DNA of 64,000 nucleotides from Chinchilla lanigera (Eukaryota > Chordata > Mammalia > Rodentia > Chinchillidae): NCBI RefSeq assembly GCF_000276665.1, contig NW_004955433.1, positions 13,892,059 to 13,956,058 of the forward strand, written 5' to 3'. The translations under genes were made by a program, and so were the position numbers. The notes beneath the pieces are model-generated. The model was not told the origin of the DNA. It made no database searches and saw only the letters and a program-made list of their open reading frames with translations. Position 1 is the first letter of the stretch. Each line of letters begins with the position of its first letter. Below are positions 1-10,476 of the stretch, one piece after another.

Positions 1-349
1 ACTGTCAAAGCTGGAGAGCTAAGGGGATGAGATCATATTCCAAGGTCTGAAATCTGGGACCAAGTAGCTGGAACTGTCATGAAGACTGTATGTAGAAGCT
101 GAGACCACGGAAGCAGGGACTACCTGGTGGACACTGGAGCTTTGAAGGAGACTACTGTCACCACACCAAGAAAGCAAGAAAGGAAGGAGGAGGAATGTCC
201 TGCCTTTTCTCTTCTGGTTGCCCTCAGATCTTCTGTCAAGGCCTCATCTTAGCTGAACCAGAGAACAAAGGGTCCTGGAAATAGGTTCCTTTTCTATACA
301 AAGGAGAGCAAAGGAAGTGTAGGGACAGACTTGAGTGCGAACCATCAGG

Positions 350-475
350 TAGTGAATAGAGGACCATGATACTCACTTCATGGGTGAGAAAACTGAGGCA
401 CAGTTAATCTTAAAACAAACACTAGCAAGTTAAATGTTCATGCTCTTAACCACTTTGTGATATTTCTTGTAGAGA
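350..475 (-). repeat. MIR SINE relic
   Basis: The stretch reads like the reverse complement of a MIR: a 'gagaaaactgaggcacag' block is followed about 60 bases later by 'gctcttaaccac', the complement of the MIR head. It is heavily diverged, as expected of a Mesozoic tRNA-derived SINE. No target duplication is visible. Confidence 0.75.
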
Positions 476-1797
476 AGAAAAGGTACAGGTGGTATTTCTA
501 TATCATATGGCCTGTACCTAAATAAGTTCAATCGTTAGTTGTAGGATTCTACAATTTGAGATCTGAAACTTATCAATTCAAGGGGCTCTGGACATTTGTT
601 TGATGCATGCTCATAATTCCAAGTGATTCAACCTGATTCTACATGGTCATTCACACTTGTAGTTATAAAGATACGGAAAGGTTCATTTATTTCCTGGTGA
701 CATAGTCTTGGGAGTTTGGGGATGACAGGACTGAAGAGAAACCTTTTCTCATATTTTCTGGGAAAGTGGACTGTGATTCCAATTAGATTGTCACAGAGAG
801 ATGATGGGGTATAAAAATCCCCAGTTCCTAGTTTCTCATTTAATTTTTTTACTACATGCCATCATTAAACTTTGAAGAGAAATCTACAAGGAAAAGCTAA
901 AATTTCTCTCAGCTTCATCTTTTCTCTGAATTGGGACCATTTAGCAAGAGCACACCTTCGCAAAACTTGGAAAGAATTTTGTGTGTAATGGCCATGCTCC
1001 TCTGTGAGGCCCTCAAATTTCAGGAGCATTTACTTGAAAATCAGGGGTTCTTGGTAACTGACAATGGAGAAGAATGTTTTCGAAGAAATGGTTCCACTTG
1101 TTTTTCTTTAAATTTATGTTCTATATGAAAGAACCTCTGTGTTTGTAAGGCCAGCCCTGATAGTAGACAAGCCCATGAGGACATGTTAATGCTCTGTCTT
1201 TCTTCCCTAAGGATCAAAAGTTCTTTTTCAGTTAACAACCCTGAAGAGGGATGTCTTTTTCCCTCTGAAACTCTGAAGCTACCTGGGAAAAGAGTTCACT
1301 CTGCTCCTTGTGGTCATAGGATAGTTTTGGCCAGTAACCAACTTTGATTCTAGAAATTGAGTGTGGTGTATTGACCACTGGTGGTCAATTTATAACCCCA
1401 AGCTGAACTGAGTAAGGGTGGTGCTTGGTATGCAAGGTCCACCTGAGAACTGTTGCCACAGCATAAGAGGCAGAACTGGAGAAGAAGTTAGGCTGTTGGG
1501 AGCAGAGGAAAGGTTGCTGGGAGCTGGTAGAAGCTGTAAAGAACTGTTGATTCTTTTTGAGGAGCTCGTCATGCTGGCTTTCCTGATGAACTTGCCTGTT
1601 TCCTTCAAGGAACTCAGGACCTTGCTGGCACTAAGAATGGCTTTGGTTCACTTTGGGGACCTCTGATCCTCACATTGAGTATCGCCTCCTGGCTCCAGAG
1701 GTGCACTGGAGTCTCCTGGAAAAGCTTGCTACATTGGCTTCCCTGATGGGAACTCGGCCATCTTGATCATTGGAGGAGCTTGGGACCTCACTGTTGC
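476..1797. other. Unique sequence, no gene recognised
   Basis: No known repeat or gene was recognised here (nor in 1-349). Open frames are at most 82 codons and resemble no known family. The part near 1480-1790 is slightly purine-rich, with repeated 'gttgggagc / gctgggagc' words, but shows no clear tandem period. Confidence 0.5.
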
Positions 1798-2202
1798 NNN
1801 NNNNNNNNNNNNNNNNNNNNNNNNNNNNNNNNNNNNNNNNNNNNNNNNNNNNNNNNNNNNNNNNNNNNNNNNNNNNNNNNNNNNNNNNNNNNNNNNNNNN
1901 NNNNNNNNNNNNNNNNNNNNNNNNNNNNNNNNNNNNNNNNNNNNNNNNNNNNNNNNNNNNNNNNNNNNNNNNNNNNNNNNNNNNNNNNNNNNNNNNNNNN
2001 NNNNNNNNNNNNNNNNNNNNNNNNNNNNNNNNNNNNNNNNNNNNNNNNNNNNNNNNNNNNNNNNNNNNNNNNNNNNNNNNNNNNNNNNNNNNNNNNNNNN
2101 NNNNNNNNNNNNNNNNNNNNNNNNNNNNNNNNNNNNNNNNNNNNNNNNNNNNNNNNNNNNNNNNNNNNNNNNNNNNNNNNNNNNNNNNNNNNNNNNNNNN
2201 NN
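1798..2202. other. Assembly gap (405 N)
   Basis: A run of N bases. Long open frames spanning it are artefacts of translating N. The sequence to its right begins inside a B1 element, so the 5' half of that SINE is probably inside the gap. Confidence 0.99.
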
Positions 2203-2263
2203 TGAGCTCAAGGCCAGCCTGAACTGTATAGTGAGACCAAAAAAAAAAAAAAAAAAAAAAAAG
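2203..2263 (+). repeat. B1 SINE 3' end with poly(A)
   Basis: The bases after the gap, 'gctcaaggccagcctgaac' followed by 'tagtgagacc' and about 24 A, match the 3' part of the better preserved B1 at 25036-25191. The 5' portion is hidden by the gap. B1 derives from 7SL RNA and is specific to rodents. Confidence 0.85.
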
Positions 2264-3784
2264 TATCCTCTGTTATATTGTTCCCCTTGCAAATATCCCC
2301 CAAACCAACACACCAAGCAACTTATGAGAAACTGAAGCATGCAGTATGTTATCCCTCCTATCTCCACTTTTAAAAAATATCTTCCAGAGCTACCAAGATT
2401 TGCAATAGCTTTTCTATTAATAGCACCAGATATTTAATGACCAGGAAGTCTTGACACTCACTTTCTCCTAATTGAGAGGAGACAAAACACATGTAAGGAG
2501 CAGAGTATCTGCTGATTTTATCGTATGTTTGACTAAAGACAAGGTAAAGAAATACCAAATCCTTCGCCTTCCCTAAGTTTCCTCTAGTGCTGGTCCAGGC
2601 TATGCAAAACCTGGTATGTATAAAGGTCTAGGTTCTACCTTAGGAGAGGTAGTATAGAATTATAAATGCAAGCTTAAGTATGACAGTATTTGCTCACTTA
2701 GAATGAGAAAAGAGATGCTATAGCTACTATAAAGCCGTTTAATACAAGGGGACAATGACAAAGGGGAGGTTGGCATAAAAAGACAAGAGCCATCTAACTA
2801 TGTAATCACACTGCTAGGGTCACTTCTGGGCCCTTAAATGGGAACTGTGCAAGTAGGAAATTTAAATTTTCTCAGTTTCGTGACAAATTTGCCCCTTCAT
2901 TACTATCATCATCATCATCAATCATTGTCATTATTCCCATATCACAAGGACTCTAACTGGATAATACTTCCACAGTTGAGAATATAACAGGCCAACAATT
3001 CATCATATTTATCAGCCATCACTGTACTTGATTCTCAAAAAGAGGCAAAGGAAAGTTGATCTGGCCAGAAAGCTTTCTGAAGGGTCCAGGCTTTCTGCTG
3101 ACACGCAGAGGCTCTCCTATTCTTTTAAAATCTGTGAGTGTCCCTAGTCCTTTCCAGCAAAGGCATACAGCGATCAACATCCAGTGCATGGAAACCCAAA
3201 AAGGGCAGAGGATGTCTGACAAGCACATATTTGCTACAGTTTTTAGTCTGAATTAAAGGAACAGAGTTGGATGATTTAAATTACTTCCAACTTATCTTGT
3301 TAAAACTCTAGATGTAGTACTGTTTAGAAGAAGAAACTATCAACCTTAAGTCTCTTCGTCAGGATAGTGTAGCTTTCCTCCATGTTGCATCCAAATTATT
3401 CTACAGAGAAAAGTTTCCTGGGGATACATACAATGCACAAGTTGAAATTGTCTTCTCCAGAACCAGCTAAAATATGCAGTTCTTTTCCTTACATATCTGA
3501 TAGGAAGCTGACCCATCTCAGCCAGTTGAAGTGGTACCAATAAGCAGCACCAGGGAGGGAAAGCTTCCATTTTCTTAAGGTGAGTGATGCAGATTCCTGA
3601 AGCAGGTAGCACAGAGGCTCCTGGAGGTAAACACACTCCCAAGAATCGTCTTCTGCGAGCAGTTCCCATCTGCCTTTACCTAGACTCTGCCAAATACAGC
3701 CACAAGGCAGTGCCACCCTGGTGTGGGACTAGCACCACACCTAGAGTCTTATGCATGATGATGGCACCAGTATCCTGGTTCCCA
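2264..3784. other. Unique sequence, no gene recognised
   Basis: Apart from a short (TCA)n run near 2905-2925 nothing was identified. Two opposed open frames of 107-112 codons near 3346-3922 show no recognisable domain, and the plus-strand one runs into the retroposed insert that begins at 3785. They are not called as genes. Confidence 0.5.
3769..3784. repeat. Target-site duplication, left copy
   Basis: The 16-bp word 'agtatcctggttccca' occurs here and again, identically, at 4226-4241, flanking the insert 3785-4225. Its length is typical of LINE-1-mediated insertion. Retroviral integrase makes duplications of 4-6 bp. Confidence 0.85.
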
Positions 3785-4225
3785 GCAGTAATTGATATTC
3801 TAGGTAGGCATCAATCACCTTGGGGTGGAGGACCAAACCTTAACCCTCCCGTCCAGAAAAGTCCTTGTCTGTCCCATGTGCACTTGCTACATGACTTGTT
3901 TCCCCATTGGATCCCCATTTAATCAATATTACCCTGGCTACGATACTTGTTGTAATCTTATTGGTTGACCATAGTGCCCCACCTCACACCCATCCTATGA
4001 TTTGCCACTGGATCAATATTCCCTAAGCAACTATACTTCTAATTTTATTGATTGGTTATATATAGTTCTGTCCCACCTGAAGCCCACCTCACCTTGTGGC
4101 TTTGCTCAATAAAACACCCTTGAGAAGTGGGGTTGGTGAGCAACCTGCTTTGTGGGCCCTCTTCCGTCCCTCTCTGCTAGAAGCTTTTTTCAGTCAATAA
4201 ATTCTTCCTACTCTTAAAAAAAAAA
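3785..4225 (+). mobile_element. Retroposed, polyadenylated LTR-like (U3-R) sequence
   Basis: This is a 441-bp insert ending in about 12 A and bounded by a perfect 16-bp target-site duplication. An AATAAA lies at 4196-4201, about 14 nt before the A tail, as expected for a cleaved and polyadenylated RNA; another AATAAA lies near 4110. The upstream part holds two imperfect direct copies of about 90 bp, starting near 3921 and 4011 and sharing 'atcaatatt', an ATTGGTT (inverted CCAAT) box and 'ccccacct / tcccacct'. This resembles the enhancer duplication and promoter layout of a gammaretrovirus-like U3. The tail and long duplication show it was reinserted as RNA by LINE-1 machinery, not as a provirus or solo LTR. 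The ERV class assignment is inference; a retrocopy of an LTR-derived noncoding RNA is equally possible. No retroviral coding sequence is present. Confidence 0.65.
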
Positions 4226-4241
4226 AGTATCCTGGTTCCCA
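4226..4241. repeat. Target-site duplication, right copy
   Basis: Second, identical copy of the 16-bp word at 3769-3784, directly after the poly(A) tail of the retroposed LTR-like insert. Confidence 0.85.
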
Positions 4242-5379
4242 AGACAAAACACCCACCTATCTCCCTGAACCTGCCTCTCCTCCTGAAGCCAGCCCCTTGG
4301 CATGAAGATGGGAAGGCTCTCATACCATTAAAACTCAAATATGCAGTGCCTTCCAAGCCAAGTGGACAACCAGATGGCCTCCTGAGATGCCAGCAGGAAA
4401 GGATTGGCTGGTTCATGCCTCTGCACTAGGCTGAACAAATCTGCCCTCCCACCGTGCTGGGGCCTTGCCCTCCAAAAGCAGCCACACCCTCCACCAAGCT
4501 TGCATATTTCCCCTCTGCTCCACTGTCTGAATTTCACATCTTTGCCCATCTACAGCACCCACTGAGTCTTTCCAAAGCCCACACATAATGGTCACTCCTT
4601 CCTCTGACCGCTCATAACTTTAGATTTATTTTAAGAAATGAATTACTTTTTACAGTGACTCATAGTTAGTCATATCTTTATTTCCACCCTACTGGTTGCT
4701 GTTTCTACCACATTTGTGAATGCTTGCTGAATAAGATGAATAAATAACACTTTAGAGTAAGAGGAGAGGGCCTCTGTGGAGATTGTGTCTGAGAAAGCCC
4801 AGGAAGAGTGCTGGGAAATTCAACGGGTGCTGGAGGATGCAATGGGCTCTGCTATAGCCTTAAGAAGGAGAAGAAGGGGGTCCCATAAGCAAATATTCGC
4901 CTCTGACAACATCTGCTGGTCCCTCATTGGTGGTCAGGACCCTTTGGTTTATAAGGGACAGTCACTCAACTGAAATTGGTTTAGCAAGAAGGGAGTTGTT
5001 GGCTGTCTTGGATGTTAAATATACTAAAGTGGCTCATAGGATGGAAGGAAGAATTCCGGGAACCAACACTCTGGGATAAGAAGTGAAATTCACTAAGGAG
5101 CCACAACATCTCCCTTCTCTCTTTTTCCCTCCCCAAATCTGAACCCCAGATACTTACATTCATCCCACACTATATTGTTCTGTGCTTGTCTGTCTCTCTT
5201 CGTCTCTCTGGCCCTCTTCTCCTCCCTCTTTCCACCTCATTTTCATTATGTCGTTATTTTAATAGCATTTTCTTTTACATCAGATAATTTCTTTCCATAT
5301 AACAGAGAAAATAGCTCCTAGCAACTCCAGACAAACACTTAATGTTTTAAAACAGAAAAAGTAGTTTTCCACCTCCAAT
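4242..5379. other. Unique sequence with small repeat relics
   Basis: No gene was recognised. A short L2/MIR-like tail ('gcttgctgaataagatgaat') sits near 4720-4742. Bases 4940-5030 vaguely recall an old DNA-transposon end but cannot be assigned. Confidence 0.45.
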
Positions 5380-5590
5380 CAGAAGATTGCATGGGAGGCA
5401 CCTAATTAAGCCTGAAGCCAGTGTTTTCATCTTTTGCGTCAGTTGCTGCGTTCAGGGCTGTAACATGGCTCTTGGCCCAGCTGTGGGAGAAGGAGGCCAG
5501 GAACCCTGATTGACAGCTCCGCCAGGGCATTGTGAAAGTGAGAAACATGACCTTTAGCAGCTAGCTCACTAAACTAACAAAGACAAAGGC
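5380..5590. promoter_or_regulatory. Candidate conserved noncoding element / enhancer
   Basis: This repeat-free block is dense in developmental transcription-factor words: a homeodomain-type CTAATTAAG at 5402-5410, a PBX/MEIS (TALE) consensus TGATTGACAG at 5507-5516, an E-box CAGCTG near 5479-5484 and a SOX/TCF-like ACAAAGG at 5583-5589. Motif clusters of this kind are typical of enhancers, but each word is short. No conservation data are available here. Confidence 0.3.
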
Positions 5591-5884
5591 TTTGGGAAAG
5601 CTGTGAAGGGGAGCAAAGGAAGGAAAGAATTGGAAATACTCTGACACTCAGGGCTTCTGTCTCCTAAGGACACCTCATCTACAGTGACCTCAGCCCAGCA
5701 CCTACTTTCAACTGCTACCTCTGGCCTGAGAGTTGACCTCCAATAACCACTCCACTCTTATGACCATCAGCCTAGGTCAGTGGGACTTTGAACTTTGCTG
5801 TGATGTGTGGGAAGCTTCAACCTTCCTTACCAATCAAGCCTCCACTTGAGTAGAATTCCAAGGACTTGACAATGAGTCCTGTCT

Positions 5885-6025
5885 TGGTGTCTCATTTATG
5901 AACCAAATATAAAGATAATATCCTGCCTCTCTTACAGGTAGTTTTGTGAAAATCGCTTGGAGGAATGTGTGAAAAGACATCTTAAAAACTGTAAAGTGCC
6001 ATGCAAACTTACCTTGCTATTTTGA
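5885..6025 (+). repeat. MIR SINE relic
   Basis: This resembles the 3' half of MIR in sense orientation: '(t)catctgtaaaatggg-ataat-cctgcctct' drifted to 'gaaccaaatataaagataatatcctgcctct', then a 'gaggaatgtgtgaaaaga' and 'aactgtaaagtgccatgcaa' tail. Confidence 0.65.
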
Positions 6026-6485
6026 AGTTACCTGTCTTCCCAGAGACTCTTTATATCACTGTCACTAAATTTGTTTCCATTAGCCTCTTCTGCCTCAATA
6101 GTAATTAAATTATATTTTCTAATTATTTTTTAAATTATCACCCTTTATAAAATTGATATGCACATAGTTTTCAAATGTAGTAGTTCAATAAATGTCTGAT
6201 TAAAACTGTAGTGTCCTACAGTATTCACCTACAGAAATCCCAGACACGTTTATCTCACACCACACTGATGCAAACACCTGAGTATATCATTTGTGCTCAT
6301 TGCTGCTTCAAAGTTACAGTAGACTCATCTCTCGATCTTATTCTTTAATGTACTCATTAAAAGGACAAAGATTACTATATCACTGTTTTGTTTTCTAATA
6401 TTTTTACAACTGTAATTCAATGAAATTTGTATTCCTATGCACTTTTTGCTTTATTTATCTTTTCCTTGAAAGTCTTTGCATTTTT
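6026..6485. other. AT-rich unique sequence
   Basis: No gene or clear repeat was recognised. A (T)AATTAT-rich stretch lies around 6105-6140 and an 'aataaatgtctgatta' L2/MIR-like end near 6187. Confidence 0.4.
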
Positions 6486-6562
6486 TGCCCCTAGAGGTGA
6501 GATTCAGGGCCTCAGTCCACACTAGGCAAACATTTTGCCCTGGGCTACACCCACAGCCCTCA
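6486..6562 (-). repeat. ID SINE (old)
   Basis: Reverse-complement ID element: the 'gattcagggcctcagt', 'ctaggcaaacattttgccctgggcta' and 'cacccacagccct' blocks match the complement of the tRNA-like ID consensus seen in younger copies here. It is diverged, with no clear duplication. Confidence 0.8.
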
Positions 6563-6586
6563 AAAGTCTTTTGAAACCAGAATATA

Positions 6587-6791
6587 GCCAGCCATGATGG
6601 CACACATCTGTGATCCTAGCTATATGAGAGGCTAAGGCAGGAAGAATGCAAGTTCAAAGCCAACCTGGACAGCAGAGATTCCATTTGAGAATAAAAATTT
6701 AAAAACCTGGGGATGTAGCTCAGTGGCAAAGCACTTGCCTAGCATGTACAAAGCACTGGGTTTAATCTCCAGTACTATATTTGGGGAGGAA
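6587..6791 (+). repeat. B1-ID composite SINE
   Basis: A B1-like left part ('gccagccatgatggcacaca ... aggctaaggcagga') is joined through an A-rich linker to an ID-like right part ('tggggatgtagctcagtggc ... agtact'). Imperfect duplications of about 14 bp ('aaaccagaatatag' before, 'aaacccagaatgtag' after) flank it. Such dimers are known from sciurid, glirid and related rodents, which is the main taxonomic clue of this window. Confidence 0.85.
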
Positions 6792-6806
6792 AAACCCAGA
6801 ATGTAG

Positions 6807-8621
6807 CATTATTTCTCCCATCACCATGAGCTACCCCTGCTGTTTATCAAGGAAAGAGGAGTTTTACTTTACATACTGTTGTTTTCATCTCTCTTATCTT
6901 CCTTTTCCCTGTTTTCTATAAATTTAAAACTGCTTTAAAAATAGTCTTTTTTAAAAAGACTAACATAGTTCTGAGTAGGGGGTCTGAAGGCTTAATCAAG
7001 TTGCCAGAATAAGCTACCAGAGTCTTTGTTTTAGCGGTCACATGCTGGACCTCCTACTTTAATCCCTCTAATTTTCTAATCATTTTCTCCATTTTATATA
7101 TTTTTATCTTTCTATATTTTTTGCACAATCTCCTGTTTGATCTTCTGACCTCATCTTTAAGATTATCTTAGTTCTGCTGTGTTTGCTTTGACAATATCTT
7201 GGTCTTATACCACAGCTGTTCCATCCTCTCATCCCTCTTAGGTTGTCCAGCTTGGGGTGTGATTTCTTCTTGCTGTTCTTAGGCTGCCTGTTCCCACAGG
7301 AAAAGGTGCTACAATGTAAGAAGGAGCTCTGTACCCAAGTGCAGGACTTCTCAGCTGGTGGCCTCACTGTGGGGTCATAAAGCAGGGACCAGCCATTTCC
7401 TGTCAGAATCTATGGGTCTTTCCTCCTAGGGATTCTGCATCTCAAGGGGGGAACCACTGATTCCCCACTTTCAGGGAGTGGGGACATGAGGGTCAACATC
7501 TAAGGACACACCCAGCAGAAGAGACCCAGACCTTAACTTACTTTCTATCCAGCTCACCACTGTTGCCACTGTTCTCTCAATCTGTAGTTTCCCTGGTTCA
7601 TATATCCAGGGATTAAACCCCCTACTTCCTCGTGGAGCAGGGAAAGAACAGCTGATGGCTGTTCGGACTGAGAAAGGAGAACTCCTGAGAGAAACAGAGA
7701 GAGAGAGAGAGCTCTTCAATCCATCCACTAAGGTTGCACTGTCTCACTGCTTTGAGAGTTGGTTCATGGACGCAAGATGACTCACTTCTCATTAACTTTC
7801 CCCTCTGCCGTGCAAGCACTTATCTCTCCACTTTTCTGTTCCAAGGATTTTCTTCTCTTTTTCATCTGATGTCATTTGCTATCCACTTTTCTTGGTGCCT
7901 GTAGGTTTATACTTTTTCTTCACCATCATTTTAGTGGTTTGGGGGAAGACAGCAGAAATTACAGGGCATAAGCAACCTGCCATGTACACCCACATCTTCT
8001 GCTTCCTGGCTTCTCATTTTAGCCCAATGAATAACAAAAAGACACTATTGCTCTTTCATTGGTAATGGTTGGGAATGTGACACCCAACTAGGTGTTGATA
8101 TAACCAAACAAGGAAATAGACAAAGAGACAGCTGTTTCAAGCCTTGACTATCAGCTGAAGAACTGGAATGTCAACATCTACCTCCAAAAAGGACTAACCT
8201 GAAACTACAGGGAATGAACTCTAATGGGATAAAGGAAGAAGGGAGCCCAACACCCAAAATGAGGACCTTTAGATGAAGTTGGAAGATCCACCATCCCCAA
8301 GCAGACTGCTTGGGCTGAGGACACAGAAGTATGAATCCTCCCTCCATCTCAACCACATCTACATACCTAACATTCCATTTAATATCGTCCTCATGCTAGC
8401 TCCAGAACGCTATCGCTCTGTCCTTCAATAGGGCAGGATATCGTGCCTTCTCCCTATACATGGGTTCTGTGGTTGCCGTTATGTTGCTCATATATCCTTC
8501 TGTGGCACTTATATGTCCTCTGAGTGGTGCCCAACTCATCTGTGTCCAAGCACAAGCTCCTACAGCGTGGTCCTCTATGGTCTCCATAGCACCGCATGGA
8601 CAATAAAAATGCACACAGATA
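6807..8621. other. Unique sequence, no gene recognised
   Basis: No exon or dated repeat could be supported. A short (GA)n run lies at 7690-7711. Open frames do not exceed 87 codons. Confidence 0.45.
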
Positions 8622-8842
8622 GGTTTTTGATGAAGAGATCAAATTAGCTTGAGAAGAACTGAACAGAAACCTGGCAGGCTTCCTTGTAAAAAAAAGAGAA
8701 TGCAAACATCTGAAATAATGTGAGTCATGGGTAAATGTACAAATTTCCTAAAAGTGAGAGAAAAATTTGTGCCTCTATAGTGCTTTTCTTCCAAGGACAT
8801 CAAAGCTCTTTTTCTTCTCTTTTCTTTCTTCCTTTTTTTAAT
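8622..8842 (+). repeat. Left arm of a ~0.2-kb inverted repeat
   Basis: Read forward, this segment aligns almost without interruption to the reverse complement of 10272-10476. Shared words include 'tttttgatgaagagatcaaa', 'gaatgcaaacatctgaaata', 'gggtaaatgtaca' and 'agtgagagaaaaa'. By eye roughly 80-85% of bases agree. The arms are separated by about 1.43 kb. It is either an inverted segmental duplication or two opposite copies of an interspersed repeat I do not recognise. Confidence 0.8.
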
Positions 8843-9130
8843 TTCATAAAGAAAAGCAAAGGAACAAGATACAAATGCTTTTGGCCCTGTGCAGCGAGCC
8901 TATCACAATCAAGTTATTATTTAAAGGCATGGAAACATGGATCCTTGGATGGACTAGAGCTGGAGACACTTCAAAAGCTGGAGCTACTAGGGTATGGAGG
9001 ACTTCTTCCAAAGCCTCATGGCAGGCAGGTCTCACTGCTGGATAGCTGAGAAGTTTCAAACTACTGGTCTCCAAATCCTCCCCTGCAGTTCTACTAAATG
9101 TCTGCCTGATGCTGGTAAGCAACAAAATGT

Positions 9131-9212
9131 GGGGGCCTTGGAGGAGTAGTTCAGTGATAGAGTTCTTACACACATAAGGCCCTGGGTACAATCCCAAGTG
9201 ACAGCATCAGGG
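9131..9212 (+). repeat. ID SINE (old)
   Basis: A diverged tRNA-derived ID: 'ggagtagttcagtgatagag' (A box region) and 'aaggccctgggtacaatccc' (B box region). It is followed by a purine-rich tail, and lies in the spacer of the 8.6/10.4-kb inverted repeat. Confidence 0.8.
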
Positions 9213-9290
9213 AGAGGACAGAAAGGGAGAGAGAGAGAGAGAAAGAAAGGAAAAGAGAGAAGAAAGAGAGGAAAAAAAGAAAAATTAAAG
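9213..9290 (+). repeat. Purine-rich (GA/GAAA) tract
   Basis: About 78 bases almost free of pyrimidines (gaga, gaaa and ggaaaa words), probably expanded from the A-rich tail of the ID element just upstream. Confidence 0.9.
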
Positions 9291-10271
9291 ATGGACCAAC
9301 CAACTGAGCCACAGTGAGAGACACTGAGTCCAGACATGGTTTCTGTTTTGAGAGGAGAAAACAGAGCACTTCCAATTTGCAGGTCTCTAATTAGATGGAT
9401 TTCCTATAATAGATATTATAGTTGTAGAAGCTATTTTCTGGGACCTGATGAAAAATCAGAGGTGAGCTTTGGCTGGAAGGCATTTTTATAAAAGTAATCT
9501 AATGGCCTAAGGTCTAAGGTAAAAGAAAGAAAGAAAATGCTCTGGCCATAGCTTCCTACTCTACAGATGAGAAAGTCCAGGGCTGCCAAATCTCATCTGA
9601 GCCACAGGCCTACTGCTACATAGTTAGACCAAGGACTGGCCACACCACCATGGAAAGTGGCCACAGTGAATTACCTGCCCACCAACTGCCACATCAGTCC
9701 ACTTGGGCCTGCAACAGAAAGATCAAATACAGAAAACCACAGAACCCCACCAGCTCATGGGAGGCCGGAGAATATCATAGATAGAGCAGCAGTCAGAAGC
9801 TAAATTTTCCACAGGGATAAAGTATCTCACTTGTGATAGCAACTACAAGCTAAATGATTATATAATTTCCCCACCCAAGAAATACACTAGCTAAACACAA
9901 ATTCCACAAATAGTTACCACTCATTAATGTGAACAGAAGGCAAAAGAGGCAGAGAAAACAATAGATATTATAATTATCTTTTCTATATTTAGGTTGAATT
10001 TATTAAATCTCTACCCAAAACACAGACTCTCCTATAGGACCAGGGCTTCCTTGTAAGCATGAGTACGTTTTACACTAATAACTCCAGGGCACCTTCATCT
10101 TGTAGGGCCTTGATCCTAAATGGAACAGCCCAGAGGTTTCCTATTTCCAAGTGCTTCGGTCATCTCTTGATAAAAACAATTGATGTGTCTAACTGCAGTC
10201 TAAGGCTCTGCCCTCTGGATCTCTGATTAACCATCATTCTGGACCAGATTCTATTGTCAGAAGTATGAACC
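9291..10271. other. Spacer of inverted repeat, unique sequence
   Basis: No repeat family or gene was recognised in this part of the spacer between the two inverted arms. Confidence 0.4.
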
Positions 10272-10476
10272 TTTAAAAAAACAAAAGACAAAGTGCTTTG
10301 ATGCCCTTGAAGGAAAAGTGCCCTAGAAATACAAGTTTTTCTCTCACTTTCAGGAAATATGTACATTTACCCAAGATGCAGATTATTTCAGATGTTTGCA
10401 TTCTGTTTTTACCAAGGAAGGCTGCCAGGTTTCTTTTCTGTCCTTCTCAATTTAATTTGATCTCTTCATCAAAAAG
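10272..10476 (-). repeat. Right arm of a ~0.2-kb inverted repeat
   Basis: Reverse complement of the left arm at 8622-8842. The same order of shared words is kept across the full 200 bases, with only small indels (for example around the A-run of the left arm near 8690). Similarity fades at about 10477 outward and 10271 inward. Confidence 0.8.

Noticed and set aside
1729..2367. Long open frames (141-212 codons) across the first N run
   Set aside because: They consist mostly of unknown residues from translating N.
4940..5030. Possible DNA-transposon end
   Set aside because: Resemblance too vague to assign a family or strand.
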